From the NCBI RefSeq assembly GCF_900110115.1, contig NZ_FOCM01000003.1:412310-476309 (forward strand): DNA of 64,000 nt. Reading direction: 5' to 3'. Below the pieces are notes generated by a model, which was not told the origin of the DNA, did not search any database, and was given only the letters and a program-made list of their open reading frames with translations. The translations under genes and the position numbers were made by a program. Positions 15,514 to 24,372 of the stretch are shown here, in pieces (within the stretch, counting starts at the first letter, position 1; each line of letters opens with the position of its first letter). The stretch is from Palleronia pelagia (GTDB taxonomy: Bacteria; Pseudomonadota; Alphaproteobacteria; Rhodobacterales; Rhodobacteraceae).

Positions 15514-16551
15514 TCACAGCAGGCCTTTGACCCGCTTCACGACGGCATCGACCGACAGGCCGTACTGGTCGTGCAGGGTGGGCAGGGCGCCGGCATCGAG
15601 CCATTCGTCGGGCAGTGCGACCTGCGCGAAGGCGGGGCGCAGGCCGCGCCGCATGAGCGTGCCGGCCACCGCCTCGCCCAGCCCGCCGTTGATCGAGTGG
15701 TTCTCGGCCGTGACGACCAGGCGCCCGGTCTTGCCGCAGGCCTCGGCGATGGTGTCCTCGTCCAGCGGCTTGATCGTCGGCACGTGCAGCACGCCGGCCT
15801 CGACCCCGTCCTTCTGCAGCCGCGCGGCGGCATCCAGGGCGCGCATGGTCATCAGCCCGGTCGACACGAACAGCACGTCGCCCCCGTCGCGGATCATCTG
15901 TGCCTTGCCCAGCTTGAACTGGTAGCCGTATTCGCCCAGCACGTCCGGCACCTGCCCGCGCAGAAGGCGCATGTAGACGGGGCCGGGGTGATCGGCGATG
16001 GCGCGGGTGGCCTGGTCGATCTCGGTCGCGTCGCAGGGATCCAGGACCGTGAGGCCCGGCATCCCGCGCATGATGGCGATGTCCTCGGTCGACTGGTGCG
16101 ACGGCCCATAGCCCGTGGTCAGACCCGGCAGCGCGCAGCAGATCTTCACCGGCAGGTTGTCCTCGGCGATGGCCATGGCGATGAAATCGTAGGCCCGCCG
16201 CGCGGCGAACACGGCATAGGTGGTGGCGAAGGGGGTGAAGCCCTCCTTGGCCAGCCCTGCGGCGGCCGAGATCAGCACCTGTTCGGCCATGCCCATCTGG
16301 TAGAACTTGTCCGGGTGCGCCTTGGCGAAGACGTGCAGGTCGGTGTATTTCGACAGGTCCGCCGACAGCCCGACGATGTCGTCGCGGGTCTGGGCAAGCT
16401 CGGCGAGGGCGTGACCGAACGGCGCGGGCTTGGTCGCCCGGCCCTCGGCATCCAGCGACGCGATCATGGCCGAGGTGCGCGCGCCCCCCATGGGCGGGGC
16501 GCTGCGGGCGACGTTCTTGGGCGTGCGGCGGGAATTGGGACCGAGGCTCAT
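15514..16551 (-). CDS. Transketolase C-terminal subunit (split type)
   Basis: The 345-residue product covers the pyrimidine-binding and C-terminal domains of transketolase. The catalytic Glu lies in YQMGMAEQVLISAAAGLA (about residue 95). The C-terminal part includes VVTAENHSINGGLGEAV (about 275). It pairs with the upstream gene for the thiamine-diphosphate-binding half, which it overlaps by four bases (ATGA). Split transketolases of this type include the apulose-4-phosphate enzyme of apiose breakdown as well as many of unknown role. It is the last gene of the ten-gene operon. Confidence 0.88.
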   Translation of the reverse strand: MSLGPNSRRTPKNVARSAPPMGGARTSAMIASLDAEGRATKPAPFGHALAELAQTRDDIVGLSADLSKYTDLHVFAKAHPDKFYQMGMAEQVLISAAAGLAKEGFTPFATTYAVFAARRAYDFIAMAIAEDNLPVKICCALPGLTTGYGPSHQSTEDIAIMRGMPGLTVLDPCDATEIDQATRAIADHPGPVYMRLLRGQVPDVLGEYGYQFKLGKAQMIRDGGDVLFVSTGLMTMRALDAAARLQKDGVEAGVLHVPTIKPLDEDTIAEACGKTGRLVVTAENHSINGGLGEAVAGTLMRRGLRPAFAQVALPDEWLDAGALPTLHDQYGLSVDAVVKRVKGLL

Positions 16552-17393
16552 GCGGGTTTTCCTTCGTCCAGAATGGCCAGGGCGCGGTCCCATTCATCCT
16601 CTTCCACGCGGACGAAATGGGTGATCTCGCGTTCCTCGAGGAACGGCACGCCCTTGCACATGGTCGTGCGGCAGATGACGACGCGGGGCTGCGGGCCGGG
16701 GTGGTGGCGCGCGGCGTCCAGCGCCGCGACAACGGCGTCGATGTCGTTGCCGTCGACCTCTTGCGCGAACCAGCCGAACGCCTCCCAGCGGGGCGCTTCG
16801 GGCATCTGCATCAGCGCGTCCGACGGTTTGCCGTCGGCCTGCTGGTCGTTCACGTCGACGATGGCGATCAGGTTGTCGAGCTTCCACTGCGTGGCGCTTT
16901 GGACCGCTTCCCAGGTCGAGCCCTCGCCCAGTTCACCGTCGCTGAGCAGGTTGTAGACGAAGGCCGGGTTGTCCTTGCGCTTGAGCCCCATCGCCATGCC
17001 GACGGCGATGCCGAGCCCGTGGCCCAGCGAGCCGCCCGTGATCTCCATGCCGGGGGTGTAGGACGCCATGCCCGACATGGGCAGGCGGCTGTCGTCGGTG
17101 CCGTAGGTCTCGAGCTCCTGCTCGGGCAGGATGCCGGCCTCGATCATCGCGGCATAAAGCGCGATGGCGTAGTGGCCGATGGACAGCAGGAAGCGGTCGC
17201 GCCCCTCCCATTCGGGGTCGTCGGGGCGATAGCTGAGCGCGTGGAAATAGCTGGCGGCCAGCACGTCGGCCACGCCGAGCGCCTGGCCGATATAGCCCTG
17301 GCCCTGCACCTGCCCCATGCGCACCGCGTTGCGGCGGATGGCCCAGGCGCGGCGCGCAAGGCTCACGTTGGATCTGTGATGATCGGGTGTCAT
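16548..17393 (-). CDS. Transketolase N-terminal subunit (split type)
   Basis: This 281-residue protein holds the thiamine-diphosphate and Mg-binding domain. The key motif is LLSDGELGEGSTWEA (about residue 150), followed by NLIAIVDVNDQQADG, which supplies the metal-binding Asp and Asn. His residues typical of transketolase occur in SIGHYAIALYAA and GGSLGHGLGIAVG. Transketolases move two-carbon ketol units between sugar phosphates. A role linked to this regulon is inferred from the ATGA overlaps on both sides. Its donor and acceptor are unknown. The ATG at 17393 overlaps the otnI stop. Confidence 0.88.
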   Translation of the reverse strand: MTPDHHRSNVSLARRAWAIRRNAVRMGQVQGQGYIGQALGVADVLAASYFHALSYRPDDPEWEGRDRFLLSIGHYAIALYAAMIEAGILPEQELETYGTDDSRLPMSGMASYTPGMEITGGSLGHGLGIAVGMAMGLKRKDNPAFVYNLLSDGELGEGSTWEAVQSATQWKLDNLIAIVDVNDQQADGKPSDALMQMPEAPRWEAFGWFAQEVDGNDIDAVVAALDAARHHPGPQPRVVICRTTMCKGVPFLEEREITHFVRVEEDEWDRALAILDEGKPA

Positions 17394-18157
17394 GTCCGGC
17401 CCTCCCGTGCCGTTTTCAACCAGTCGAGCGTTTCGTCCGTGGGGCGCGGATCCTTGTATTCCGCGCCCAGAGGGGTCTGCCATCCGAGCTGGTCCAGCAG
17501 CCCGAAGATGTAGGGGTAATGCACTTCGCCATGGTCGGGCGTGCCGCGGTCGGGCACCGCGGCGAACTGCACATGGCCGATGATGGGCATGAGGTCCTGC
17601 AACTGGTGGGTCAGATCGCCGCCCATCATCTGCAGGTGATAGCAGTCGAACATCAGCTTCACCGTGTCGTCGCCCACCGCGTTGATGATGCGGGCGGCCT
17701 CGGTCGCGGTCTTCAGGAAATAGCCCGGCGCGTCGTAGCGGTTCAGCGGCTCGATCAGGATGCCGCGCCCGCCCGCGCGCGCGCAGGCGAATTGCAAGTT
17801 GTTGATGAAGGTCGCCTCGGCCTCCAGCCCCTCGGCGAAACCCGCCATGACGTGGACGTTCGCCGCGTCGATGGCCACGGCGTAGTCCAGCGCCTGCTCG
17901 ATGGCCGCGCGCGCGTCGCCCTCGCGGCCGGGCAGGGCCGACAGGCCGTTCTCGCCCGCGTCGACATCCCCGCGCGAGGTGTTGAGCCCCAGGCAGGGCA
18001 GGCCCGTCTCGTCCAGCGCGGCCTTCACGTCGGCCGGGTCGTCATCGTAGGGCCAGTGCAGCTCGACCGCGTCGAAGCCCGCCGCCCCGGCCGCGCGGAT
18101 GCGGTCGGGATAGGGGCGGTCCGCCCAGAGAAACCCGAGATTGGCCGAGAATTTCAT
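17390..18157 (-). CDS. otnI: 2-oxo-tetronate isomerase (hydroxypyruvate isomerase family)
   Basis: This 255-residue TIM-barrel protein has the Hyi-family active-site pattern: Glu in IEPLNRYDAPGYFL (about residue 138), FDCYHLQMMGGDL (about 172), GHVQFAAVPDRG (about 194) and the final catalytic Glu in LGAEYKDP. In four-carbon acid sugar catabolism OtnI converts 2-oxo-tetronate, made by LtnD, to 3-oxo-tetronate for OtnK. Neighbouring otnC, otnK, ltnD and denD make this the best call. Hydroxypyruvate isomerase is the alternative. It overlaps the transketolase subunit by four bases. Confidence 0.85.
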   Translation of the reverse strand: MKFSANLGFLWADRPYPDRIRAAGAAGFDAVELHWPYDDDPADVKAALDETGLPCLGLNTSRGDVDAGENGLSALPGREGDARAAIEQALDYAVAIDAANVHVMAGFAEGLEAEATFINNLQFACARAGGRGILIEPLNRYDAPGYFLKTATEAARIINAVGDDTVKLMFDCYHLQMMGGDLTHQLQDLMPIIGHVQFAAVPDRGTPDHGEVHYPYIFGLLDQLGWQTPLGAEYKDPRPTDETLDWLKTAREGRT

Positions 18158-18203
18158 CGCGCTGTCCTTTCGGTTGCGTTCCGTCGCTGGCCGCGTGGCC
18201 GCC

Positions 18204-19694
18204 TCACATCACCGCGCCGATCTGCCAGGGCACGAATTCGTGGTCGCCCAGGCCCTGCACCTCGGATTTCGTGCGCTCGCCCGAGGCGACCCGCAGCCAC
18301 ATCTCGTAGATCTCGCGGCCGACATCCTCGACCGAGCGCTCGCCCGACAGGATCGTGCCCGCGTTCACGTCCATGTCCTCGGTCATGCGGTTGAACATCT
18401 CGGAATTGGTGGCGACCTTCATGCTAGGCGAGGGCTTCGCGCCGAATGCCGATCCGCGCCCGGTGGTGAAGCACACGAGGTTGCAGCCCGACGCGATCTG
18501 GCCGGTCACGCTGGCCGGGTCGTAGCCGGGGCTGTCCATGAAGGTGAAGCCCTTGGCGGTCACCGGCTCGGCGTACTTGTAGACGCCGGTCAGCGGCGTG
18601 GTGCCGCCCTTGGCCGCCGCGCCCAACGACTTTTCCAGGATCGTGGTCAGACCGCCGCGCTTGTTGCCGGGGCTGGGGTTGTTGTCCATCGAGCCGTTGT
18701 TGCGGGCGGTGTAGTCCTCCCACCACTTGATGCGCTCGATCAGCTTCTCGCCCACGGTGCGGTCCACCGCACGGGCCGTCAGCAGGTGTTCGGCGCCGTA
18801 GATCTCGGGCGTCTCGGCCAGCACGCCGGTGCCGCCCTGCGCCACCAGCAGGTCGCAGGCATGGCCCACCGCGGGGTTGGCGGTGATGCCCGACCACGCG
18901 TCCGAGCCGCCGCATTGCAGCGCGACCATCAGATCCGAGACCGGGCATTCCTCGCGCTCGGCCGCGTTCACCACGGGCAGCATCGCCTCGATCTTCTTGA
19001 TACCCAGCTCGACCGATTTGCGCAGTCCGCCCACGTCCTGGATGTTCATGTGCTGGAACAGCGGCCCGGGCGTCAGGCCATAGGCCTCCACCAGCCAGTC
19101 GATCTGCATCATCTCGCAGCCGAGACCGGCCATCAGCACGGCGCCCACGTTAGGGTTGCGGGCATAGCCCCACATCACGCGCTGCAACGCCTCGAACCCG
19201 TCGCCCGAGCCGGCCATGCCGCAGCCGGTCCCGTGGGCGAAGGCCACCACGCCGTCCACGTTGGGATAATCCGCGAGCCGTTCTTCGGTGAAGTGCTCGG
19301 CGATCTTGTGCGCCGCCGTCGCGGAACAGTTCACCGAGGTGATGACGGCGATGAAGTTGCGCGTGCCGACGCGGCCCGTGTCGCGGCGGTAGCCCATGAA
19401 GGTGTCCTGCCGCTCGGCGGGGGTGACCGGTTTCAGGTTGGTCGCGAACTCGTATTCGTGGTCGACCGACCGGAATTCCAGGTTGTGGCTGTGCACGTGG
19501 GCGCCGGCCGGGATGTCGTCCGAGGCATAGCCGATGATCTGCGCGTACTTGCGGACGGGGGCGCCCTTGGCGATGGGCTCGACCGCCATCTTGTGGCCGC
19601 GCGGGACCAGCGTGGTCGCGCCCTCCTGTCCGATTTCCAGCGGTTTGACGGCGGTGATGACATTGTCCTCGGGGGACAGACGGACGGTCAGCAT
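18204..19694 (-). CDS. UxaA/GarD-family sugar-acid dehydratase
   Basis: The 496-residue product has an N-terminal SAF domain (about residues 1-95, with AGAHVHSHNL) joined to the large iron-dependent dehydratase domain. Family signatures are GYRRDTGRVGTRNF (about 100), FAHGTGCGMAG (about 152), VALQCGGSDAWSGITANPA (about 265) and the C-terminal TTGRGSAFGAKPSPSMKV. Members dehydrate altronate, galactarate or related acids to 2-keto-3-deoxy acids, and some act on L-fuconate. Full length is typical. Its place among the otn genes is unusual, because the four-carbon route needs no dehydratase. This implies a second substrate. Confidence 0.87.
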   Translation of the reverse strand: MLTVRLSPEDNVITAVKPLEIGQEGATTLVPRGHKMAVEPIAKGAPVRKYAQIIGYASDDIPAGAHVHSHNLEFRSVDHEYEFATNLKPVTPAERQDTFMGYRRDTGRVGTRNFIAVITSVNCSATAAHKIAEHFTEERLADYPNVDGVVAFAHGTGCGMAGSGDGFEALQRVMWGYARNPNVGAVLMAGLGCEMMQIDWLVEAYGLTPGPLFQHMNIQDVGGLRKSVELGIKKIEAMLPVVNAAEREECPVSDLMVALQCGGSDAWSGITANPAVGHACDLLVAQGGTGVLAETPEIYGAEHLLTARAVDRTVGEKLIERIKWWEDYTARNNGSMDNNPSPGNKRGGLTTILEKSLGAAAKGGTTPLTGVYKYAEPVTAKGFTFMDSPGYDPASVTGQIASGCNLVCFTTGRGSAFGAKPSPSMKVATNSEMFNRMTEDMDVNAGTILSGERSVEDVGREIYEMWLRVASGERTKSEVQGLGDHEFVPWQIGAVM

Positions 19695-19698
19695 GGAT

Positions 19699-20346
19699 CT
19701 AATCCCATTTCACATCGAATTTGGTGACGACGGCCTGGACCTGATCGTCGGTCAGGGGGCGGGCATTCATCCCGCGCGTGAGCAGCGCGAGCTTCGCGGT
19801 CTCTTCCAGTTCCTCGATCGCGTTGCAGGCGGCCTGCGGGTCCTTGCCCGCGACCACCGGGCCGTGATGGGCCAGCATGACCGCGCTGCGCTTGCCCGCG
19901 AGACCGCGCACCGCGTCGCCCATGGCCGTGTCGCCGGGCAGGAACACCGGCAGCAGCTTGACCTTGCCCAGTTGCATGATCGCGTAGGGTGTCAGCGGCG
20001 GCAGGAAGTTGTCCTCGTCCGCGCCATCGAGCAGCGACAGCGCGACCGAGTGGGTGGAATGCAGGTGCACCACGGCGCCCGTGGTGCCGCGCGTATCGTA
20101 GAACGCGGTATGAAGCGGCATTTCCTTCGTGGGCCTGTCGCCCGCGACGTGATTGCCCTGATCGTCGAATTTCGACAGGCGCGCGGGGTCGAGCCGCCCG
20201 AAGCTGGATCCGGTGGGCGATACCAGCAGCCCGCCATCGGGCGTGCGGGCCGAGATGTTGCCGGTCGAGCCATGGGTCAGCCCCCGGTCGAACAGGGACT
20301 TGGCCAGAAGGCACAGGTCTTCGCGCAGGCGGGTCTCGTCGCTCAT
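19699..20346 (-). CDS. otnC: 3-oxo-tetronate 4-phosphate decarboxylase (class II aldolase family)
   Basis: This 215-residue class II aldolase/adducin-domain protein has the zinc site in VVHLHSTHSVALS (about residue 92) and a later AHHGPVVAG (about 157). GSTGNISARTPDGGLLVSPTGSSFG (split at about residues 26-50) is the phosphate-binding loop. In the otn pathway it decarboxylates 3-oxo-tetronate 4-phosphate to dihydroxyacetone phosphate. The ATG at 20346 overlaps the otnK stop by four bases, and the longer upstream frame is inside otnK. Another sugar-phosphate aldolase role is less likely given otnK. Confidence 0.88.
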   Translation of the reverse strand: MSDETRLREDLCLLAKSLFDRGLTHGSTGNISARTPDGGLLVSPTGSSFGRLDPARLSKFDDQGNHVAGDRPTKEMPLHTAFYDTRGTTGAVVHLHSTHSVALSLLDGADEDNFLPPLTPYAIMQLGKVKLLPVFLPGDTAMGDAVRGLAGKRSAVMLAHHGPVVAGKDPQAACNAIEELEETAKLALLTRGMNARPLTDDQVQAVVTKFDVKWD

Positions 20347-21581
20347 AGCTTCTCCAGCGCCTCGGAGAAGAAGCCTTCGCTGCCGAAATTGCCGGATTTT
20401 AGCGTGATGGCGATGTCGTGCCCGTCCGAGGTGGCGAAACACCACGGCACGCCCGGGGCGATCTCGGGGCCGATCTCCAGCCGCGCGACGCCGAGCGCCT
20501 GCGTCACGGCGCCCGAGGTCTCGCCGCCGGCCACGACGAAGCGGCGGGCGCCGCTTTCGCGGGCCGCGCGGGCGCATCGGGCCAGCGCCTGTTCCACGAT
20601 CTCGCCCGCTTGCGCCGTGCCCAGCTTGTCCTGCGCGGCGCGGACCTCGTCCGGCTCGGCCGTGGCGTAGATCAGCGGCGCGTCGGCCAGGTCCTGCGCC
20701 ACCAGCCAGTCGAGCGCGGCTTGCGGTCCGTCACTGTCCAGCGTCAGCGGGTCGAGCTTGAATTTCGGCCCGTCATAGGCCGCCACCTGCTTGCGCGTCA
20801 TGGCCGAGCACGAGCCCGACAGGATCACCGCGCCCGCGTCCGGGGCGGTCGGCGCGGGTGCCTCGGCCTCATCGCCGATCAGGTCCGCCGCGCGGTAGAG
20901 GTCGGGCAGGGGCGCGGCCACGGCGCTACCGCCGGTCATCAGCCCGAAGTCGCGGCAGGCGGTTGCGATGGTGGTCAGGTCCTCGTCGGCGACGGCATCC
21001 ACGATCACGTGGGGCGGCGCGTCGGCCAGTGCCGCGCGCAGCGCGTCGGCGCCGCGCGCCACGGTCAGACGGTCGACGAGGCCCACGTCCTGTTTCACCT
21101 GCGGCGCGAGCAGCCGCACCAGGTTGCTGTCGCGCATGGGCGTCAGCGGATGGTCCTTCATCGGGCTTTCGGCCAGCGGTTGTTGCCCGACGAAAAGATT
21201 GCCCATGAAGATCGACCGCCCGTTTTCGGGGAAGGCGGGGCAATAGACGGTCTGCGTGGCGCCGACCCGGTCCATCAGCGCCTCGGCCACGGGGCCAATA
21301 TTGCCCTTGTCGGTGGAATCGAAGGTCGAGCAGTATTTCCAGAAGAACCGCTCGGCCCCCGCCTCTCGCAACCAGTCCAGCGCCGCGAGCGCCTGGGACA
21401 CCGCGTCCTCTACCGGCGCGGTGCGGATCTTCAGCGCGATGACCTCGAACGCTGCCGCATCCTCGGGCGGGCCGTCCGGCACGCCGATGCGCAGGCTCAC
21501 GCGCACGCCGGACCGGGCCAACAGCCCGGCCAGGTCGGTCGCGCCGGTGAAGTCGTCGGCGATGCAGCCGAGGACGGTCAT
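20343..21581 (-). CDS. otnK: 3-oxo-tetronate kinase (DUF1537 family)
   Basis: The 412-residue product is a four-carbon acid sugar kinase. The N-terminal domain has the typical CIADDFTGATDLAGLLA (from residue 6). The C-terminal domain holds FVVAGGETSGAVTQALG, the nucleotide-binding Gly-rich loop (about residue 345). It phosphorylates 3-oxo-tetronate at O4, which OtnC then decarboxylates. The position directly before otnC, with an ATGA overlap, supports OtnK. The related 3-oxo-isoapionate kinase is an alternative from the same family. Confidence 0.88.
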   Translation of the reverse strand: MTVLGCIADDFTGATDLAGLLARSGVRVSLRIGVPDGPPEDAAAFEVIALKIRTAPVEDAVSQALAALDWLREAGAERFFWKYCSTFDSTDKGNIGPVAEALMDRVGATQTVYCPAFPENGRSIFMGNLFVGQQPLAESPMKDHPLTPMRDSNLVRLLAPQVKQDVGLVDRLTVARGADALRAALADAPPHVIVDAVADEDLTTIATACRDFGLMTGGSAVAAPLPDLYRAADLIGDEAEAPAPTAPDAGAVILSGSCSAMTRKQVAAYDGPKFKLDPLTLDSDGPQAALDWLVAQDLADAPLIYATAEPDEVRAAQDKLGTAQAGEIVEQALARCARAARESGARRFVVAGGETSGAVTQALGVARLEIGPEIAPGVPWCFATSDGHDIAITLKSGNFGSEGFFSEALEKL

Positions 21582-22477
21582 GATTTCCCCGGCAGATCGA
21601 GCCCCGCGTTGCGGGCGTAGACCTTGACCAGTGCGGCGTCATCCTCGCGCCCCAGCCCGGAACCTTGGGCGGCCAGCCATTGCTGCAGGGCCGCCGCCGT
21701 CACCGGCGCGCCGAACTTGGCCGAATGCGCCACGTCCAGGCAGATGCCCAGGTCCTTGGGCCAGATGTCCACGGCCGAAAGCGGGGTGTAATCGCCCGCG
21801 ACCACGTGGGGCACGCGGTTTTCCAGCACCCACGAGGTGCCCGCGCATTGCGGGATGATCTCGGCGAATTTCTCGGGGCTGACACCTTGCGTCATGCCGA
21901 AGGTCAGCGCCTCGGCCATGCCCGCCAGGTTGATGCCCACCAGCATCTGGTTGATCGCCTTCATGGCCGAGCCGGGGCCGGCCTCGTCGCCTAGCTCGTA
22001 GACCTGGCTTGCCATGGCGTCGAGGCAGGGGCGCGCTTTGTCGAACGCGTCGGGCGTGCCCGAGGCCAGCACCGACAGCTCGCCCTTGGCGCTGCGCTGC
22101 GGCCCGCCCGAGATCGGCGCGTCGAGGTAGAGGCAGCCGGCCTCGTGGCACTTCGCCTCCATCTCGCGGGCGAAGTCGGGGGCGACGGTGGCGCAGGACA
22201 TGACGACCGTGCCGGGCTTCAGATGCGGCACGATCCCGTCGTCGCCGAACAGCACCGTCTCGGTCTGCGCGGCGTTGATGACGACGCTGATGACGACGTC
22301 GCAGTTGCCCGCGACATCGGCCATGGCGCCCTCGGCCCCGCCCTCCGAGACGAAGCGCGCCATGCTGTCGGGGTTGATGTCGAAGCCATGGACCGTGTGG
22401 CCCGCCCGCAGAAGCGACGAGGCCACGCCGTATCCCATGGAGCCCAGGCCGATGACGGCGGCGGTTTGGGTGGTCAT
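21578..22477 (-). CDS. ltnD: L-threonate 2-dehydrogenase
   Basis: This 299-residue beta-hydroxyacid dehydrogenase has the NAD motif AVIGLGSMGYGVA, the usual substrate loop DAPISGGPQRSAKG (about residue 120) and the catalytic Lys in MKAINQMLVGINL (about 170). LtnD oxidises L-threonate at C2 to 2-oxo-tetronate. It lies just before otnK with a four-base overlap, which is the arrangement I recall from described four-carbon acid sugar clusters. A D-threonate or tartronate-semialdehyde enzyme is less likely here. Confidence 0.85.
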   Translation of the reverse strand: MTTQTAAVIGLGSMGYGVASSLLRAGHTVHGFDINPDSMARFVSEGGAEGAMADVAGNCDVVISVVINAAQTETVLFGDDGIVPHLKPGTVVMSCATVAPDFAREMEAKCHEAGCLYLDAPISGGPQRSAKGELSVLASGTPDAFDKARPCLDAMASQVYELGDEAGPGSAMKAINQMLVGINLAGMAEALTFGMTQGVSPEKFAEIIPQCAGTSWVLENRVPHVVAGDYTPLSAVDIWPKDLGICLDVAHSAKFGAPVTAAALQQWLAAQGSGLGREDDAALVKVYARNAGLDLPGKS

Positions 22478-22489
22478 ATCGTGTCCTCC

Positions 22490-23458
22490 TCAGGCGGCGG
22501 GCTTGTCGTCTTCCAGGTAGTAGCGGACGTTGTCCTCGAAGCTGTCGTCGGCCTCGAGCCCCAGCGCCAGCGCCTTGTCGGCGTGGATGTCGAAGCGCCA
22601 GCCGGTGACGATGGACTGGATCGCCGGGTCGTCCTCGAACTTGATGAGCTTTGCGGGTTCCGGTCCCGCGACGGCGGTCATCGCGTCGATCATCTGGCGG
22701 ATCGACCAGGTGCGGCCCGGCATCTGCATGACGTGGTTCTTGCCCATGTCGGCGCGTTCGACCTCGGCGATCTTCACCAGATTCTCAACGCATTGCCGCA
22801 GGCTGAGATAGTAGTGCAGGAAGTCGTCGCCCACGGGGCAGACGGCCTCGACCCCGTTCAGCGGTTCGCGGATGATCGACGACATGAAGGACGACGCCGC
22901 GCGGTTGGGCTTGCCGGGCCGGACCGAGATCGTGGGCAGCCGCACGCCGCGCCCGTCGATATAGCCCTTGCGCGAGAAGTCGTTCAGCAGCAGCTCGCCC
23001 GCCGCCTTCTGCGCGCCGTAGCTGGTCTGCGGGTTCAGGAAGGTCTGGCCGGTGATCGGGTCGTCGACCTCGCCGCCGTAGACGGCGATGGACGAGGTGA
23101 AGACGACGACCGGGTTGGTGCCCAGCTTGCGGCAGCGTTCGAACACATTCCAGACGCCGAAGAGGTTGATGTCGTAGCCGGCCTCGAACTCTTCCTCGGC
23201 ATGGGCCGACACGACCGCGGCCAGCAGGTAGACCACGTCGGTGTCTTCGGTCAGGCAGGCCGCGATGCTGTCGGGGTCGGTGATGTTGCAGCTGGCATAA
23301 TCGACCGCGACCTTGCCCGCGTCGATCTGGGGCGGATCGTTCACGTCGGCCAGGGTGATCTTGTCGATGCCCTTGCCGCGCATGGTGCCGCGCTGGGCGA
23401 GCTTGGCGCCGAGCCGGTTGCCGACAACGCCGCCGCCGCCGATGATCAGGATGTTCAT
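22490..23458 (-). CDS. denD: D-erythronate dehydrogenase
   Basis: The 322-residue product is an extended SDR with N-terminal MNILIIGGGGVVGNRLG and an active-site Ser/Tyr/Lys in VVFTSSIAVYGG (about residue 126) and TSYGAQKAAGELLL (about 150). DenD oxidises D-erythronate at C3 to 3-oxo-tetronate, which enters the same kinase and decarboxylase steps. The ATG at 23458 overlaps the kinase stop by four bases. A general nucleotide-sugar epimerase role is less likely in this setting. Twelve bases separate it from ltnD. Confidence 0.86.
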   Translation of the reverse strand: MNILIIGGGGVVGNRLGAKLAQRGTMRGKGIDKITLADVNDPPQIDAGKVAVDYASCNITDPDSIAACLTEDTDVVYLLAAVVSAHAEEEFEAGYDINLFGVWNVFERCRKLGTNPVVVFTSSIAVYGGEVDDPITGQTFLNPQTSYGAQKAAGELLLNDFSRKGYIDGRGVRLPTISVRPGKPNRAASSFMSSIIREPLNGVEAVCPVGDDFLHYYLSLRQCVENLVKIAEVERADMGKNHVMQMPGRTWSIRQMIDAMTAVAGPEPAKLIKFEDDPAIQSIVTGWRFDIHADKALALGLEADDSFEDNVRYYLEDDKPAA

Positions 23459-24372
23459 GTGTCTCCTCCCTCGAAAATCTGGGGCACCAGGGCGCCCGTG
23501 TGTTGGATGACGCCGCCCGCCAGCCCCATGGCCGAGGCCGCAGCCGTTTCCAGGTCGGCGCCCGTGGCCAGCCCGGCCAGCAGCCCGGCGGCGAAGCTGT
23601 CGCCCGCCGCCGTGGTGTCGACGGGCGTGACGGGTTGCGGCGACAGCGTGCGCTCGCCCGTGGCCTTGGACCACAACGTGATGGGACCTTCGCCGTCCTT
23701 GACCACCACCATGGCCGAGCCGCCTTCGCGATAGCGGGCGATGGTGTCGGACGGGGTCGCGTCGCCGAAGAGCGACGTCTCCTCGTCGAAGGACGGCAGC
23801 ACCAGGTCGGCCGCCGCAGCGCCGCGGGTCAGGCCCGCGCGCATGGCGTCCTCGCCCTCCCAAAGCCGGGGGCGCAGGTTGGTGTCGAAGCTGACCCGCG
23901 TGCCGGTCTCGCGCGCGCGATCCAGCGCCTGGCACAGGGCAGTGCGCCCGGTGGGCGGCAGGATCGCCAGGGTGATGCCCGACAGGTGGATCCAGTCACG
24001 GCCCGACAGAAGCGTTTCGATCCAGCCCATATCCTCGGTCATGCGCCGCGCGGCGGACTGGTCGCGCCAGTAGGAAAAGCTGCGCTCGCCGTTCTCGACC
24101 GAGATCATGTAAAGCCCGACGCTGCGCCCCTCGACCCGCCGGATGGCCCGGATATCGATGCCCGCGTCGCGCATGAAGGCCAGCATCTCGTCCGACACGG
24201 CGTCGTGGCCCACGCAGGTGCCGTAGGAGACGTTCCACTCCGGCGGCAGCAGGCGGCGCGCGTACCACGCGGTGTTGAACGTGTCGCCGGCAAAGCCGCG
24301 CCGATAGGTGTCGGGCCCGGTCTGGGCCAGTTCCACCATGCATTCCCCGATGCTGAGAACCGATCCGCTCAT
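23455..24372 (-). CDS. PfkB-family sugar kinase (2-keto-3-deoxygluconate kinase-like)
   Basis: This 305-residue ribokinase-fold enzyme has FAGDTFNTAWYARRL (about residue 27), FDTNLRPRLWEGED (about 165) and the PfkB signature DTTAAGDSFAAGLLAG (about 255) with its catalytic Asp. The SYWRDQSAARRM segment is typical of KdgK, which phosphorylates 2-keto-3-deoxygluconate. It could take the product of one of the dehydratases. No KDPG aldolase is present in the window, so the next step must be elsewhere. The exact substrate is uncertain. Confidence 0.8.
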   Translation of the reverse strand: MSGSVLSIGECMVELAQTGPDTYRRGFAGDTFNTAWYARRLLPPEWNVSYGTCVGHDAVSDEMLAFMRDAGIDIRAIRRVEGRSVGLYMISVENGERSFSYWRDQSAARRMTEDMGWIETLLSGRDWIHLSGITLAILPPTGRTALCQALDRARETGTRVSFDTNLRPRLWEGEDAMRAGLTRGAAAADLVLPSFDEETSLFGDATPSDTIARYREGGSAMVVVKDGEGPITLWSKATGERTLSPQPVTPVDTTAAGDSFAAGLLAGLATGADLETAAASAMGLAGGVIQHTGALVPQIFEGGDT

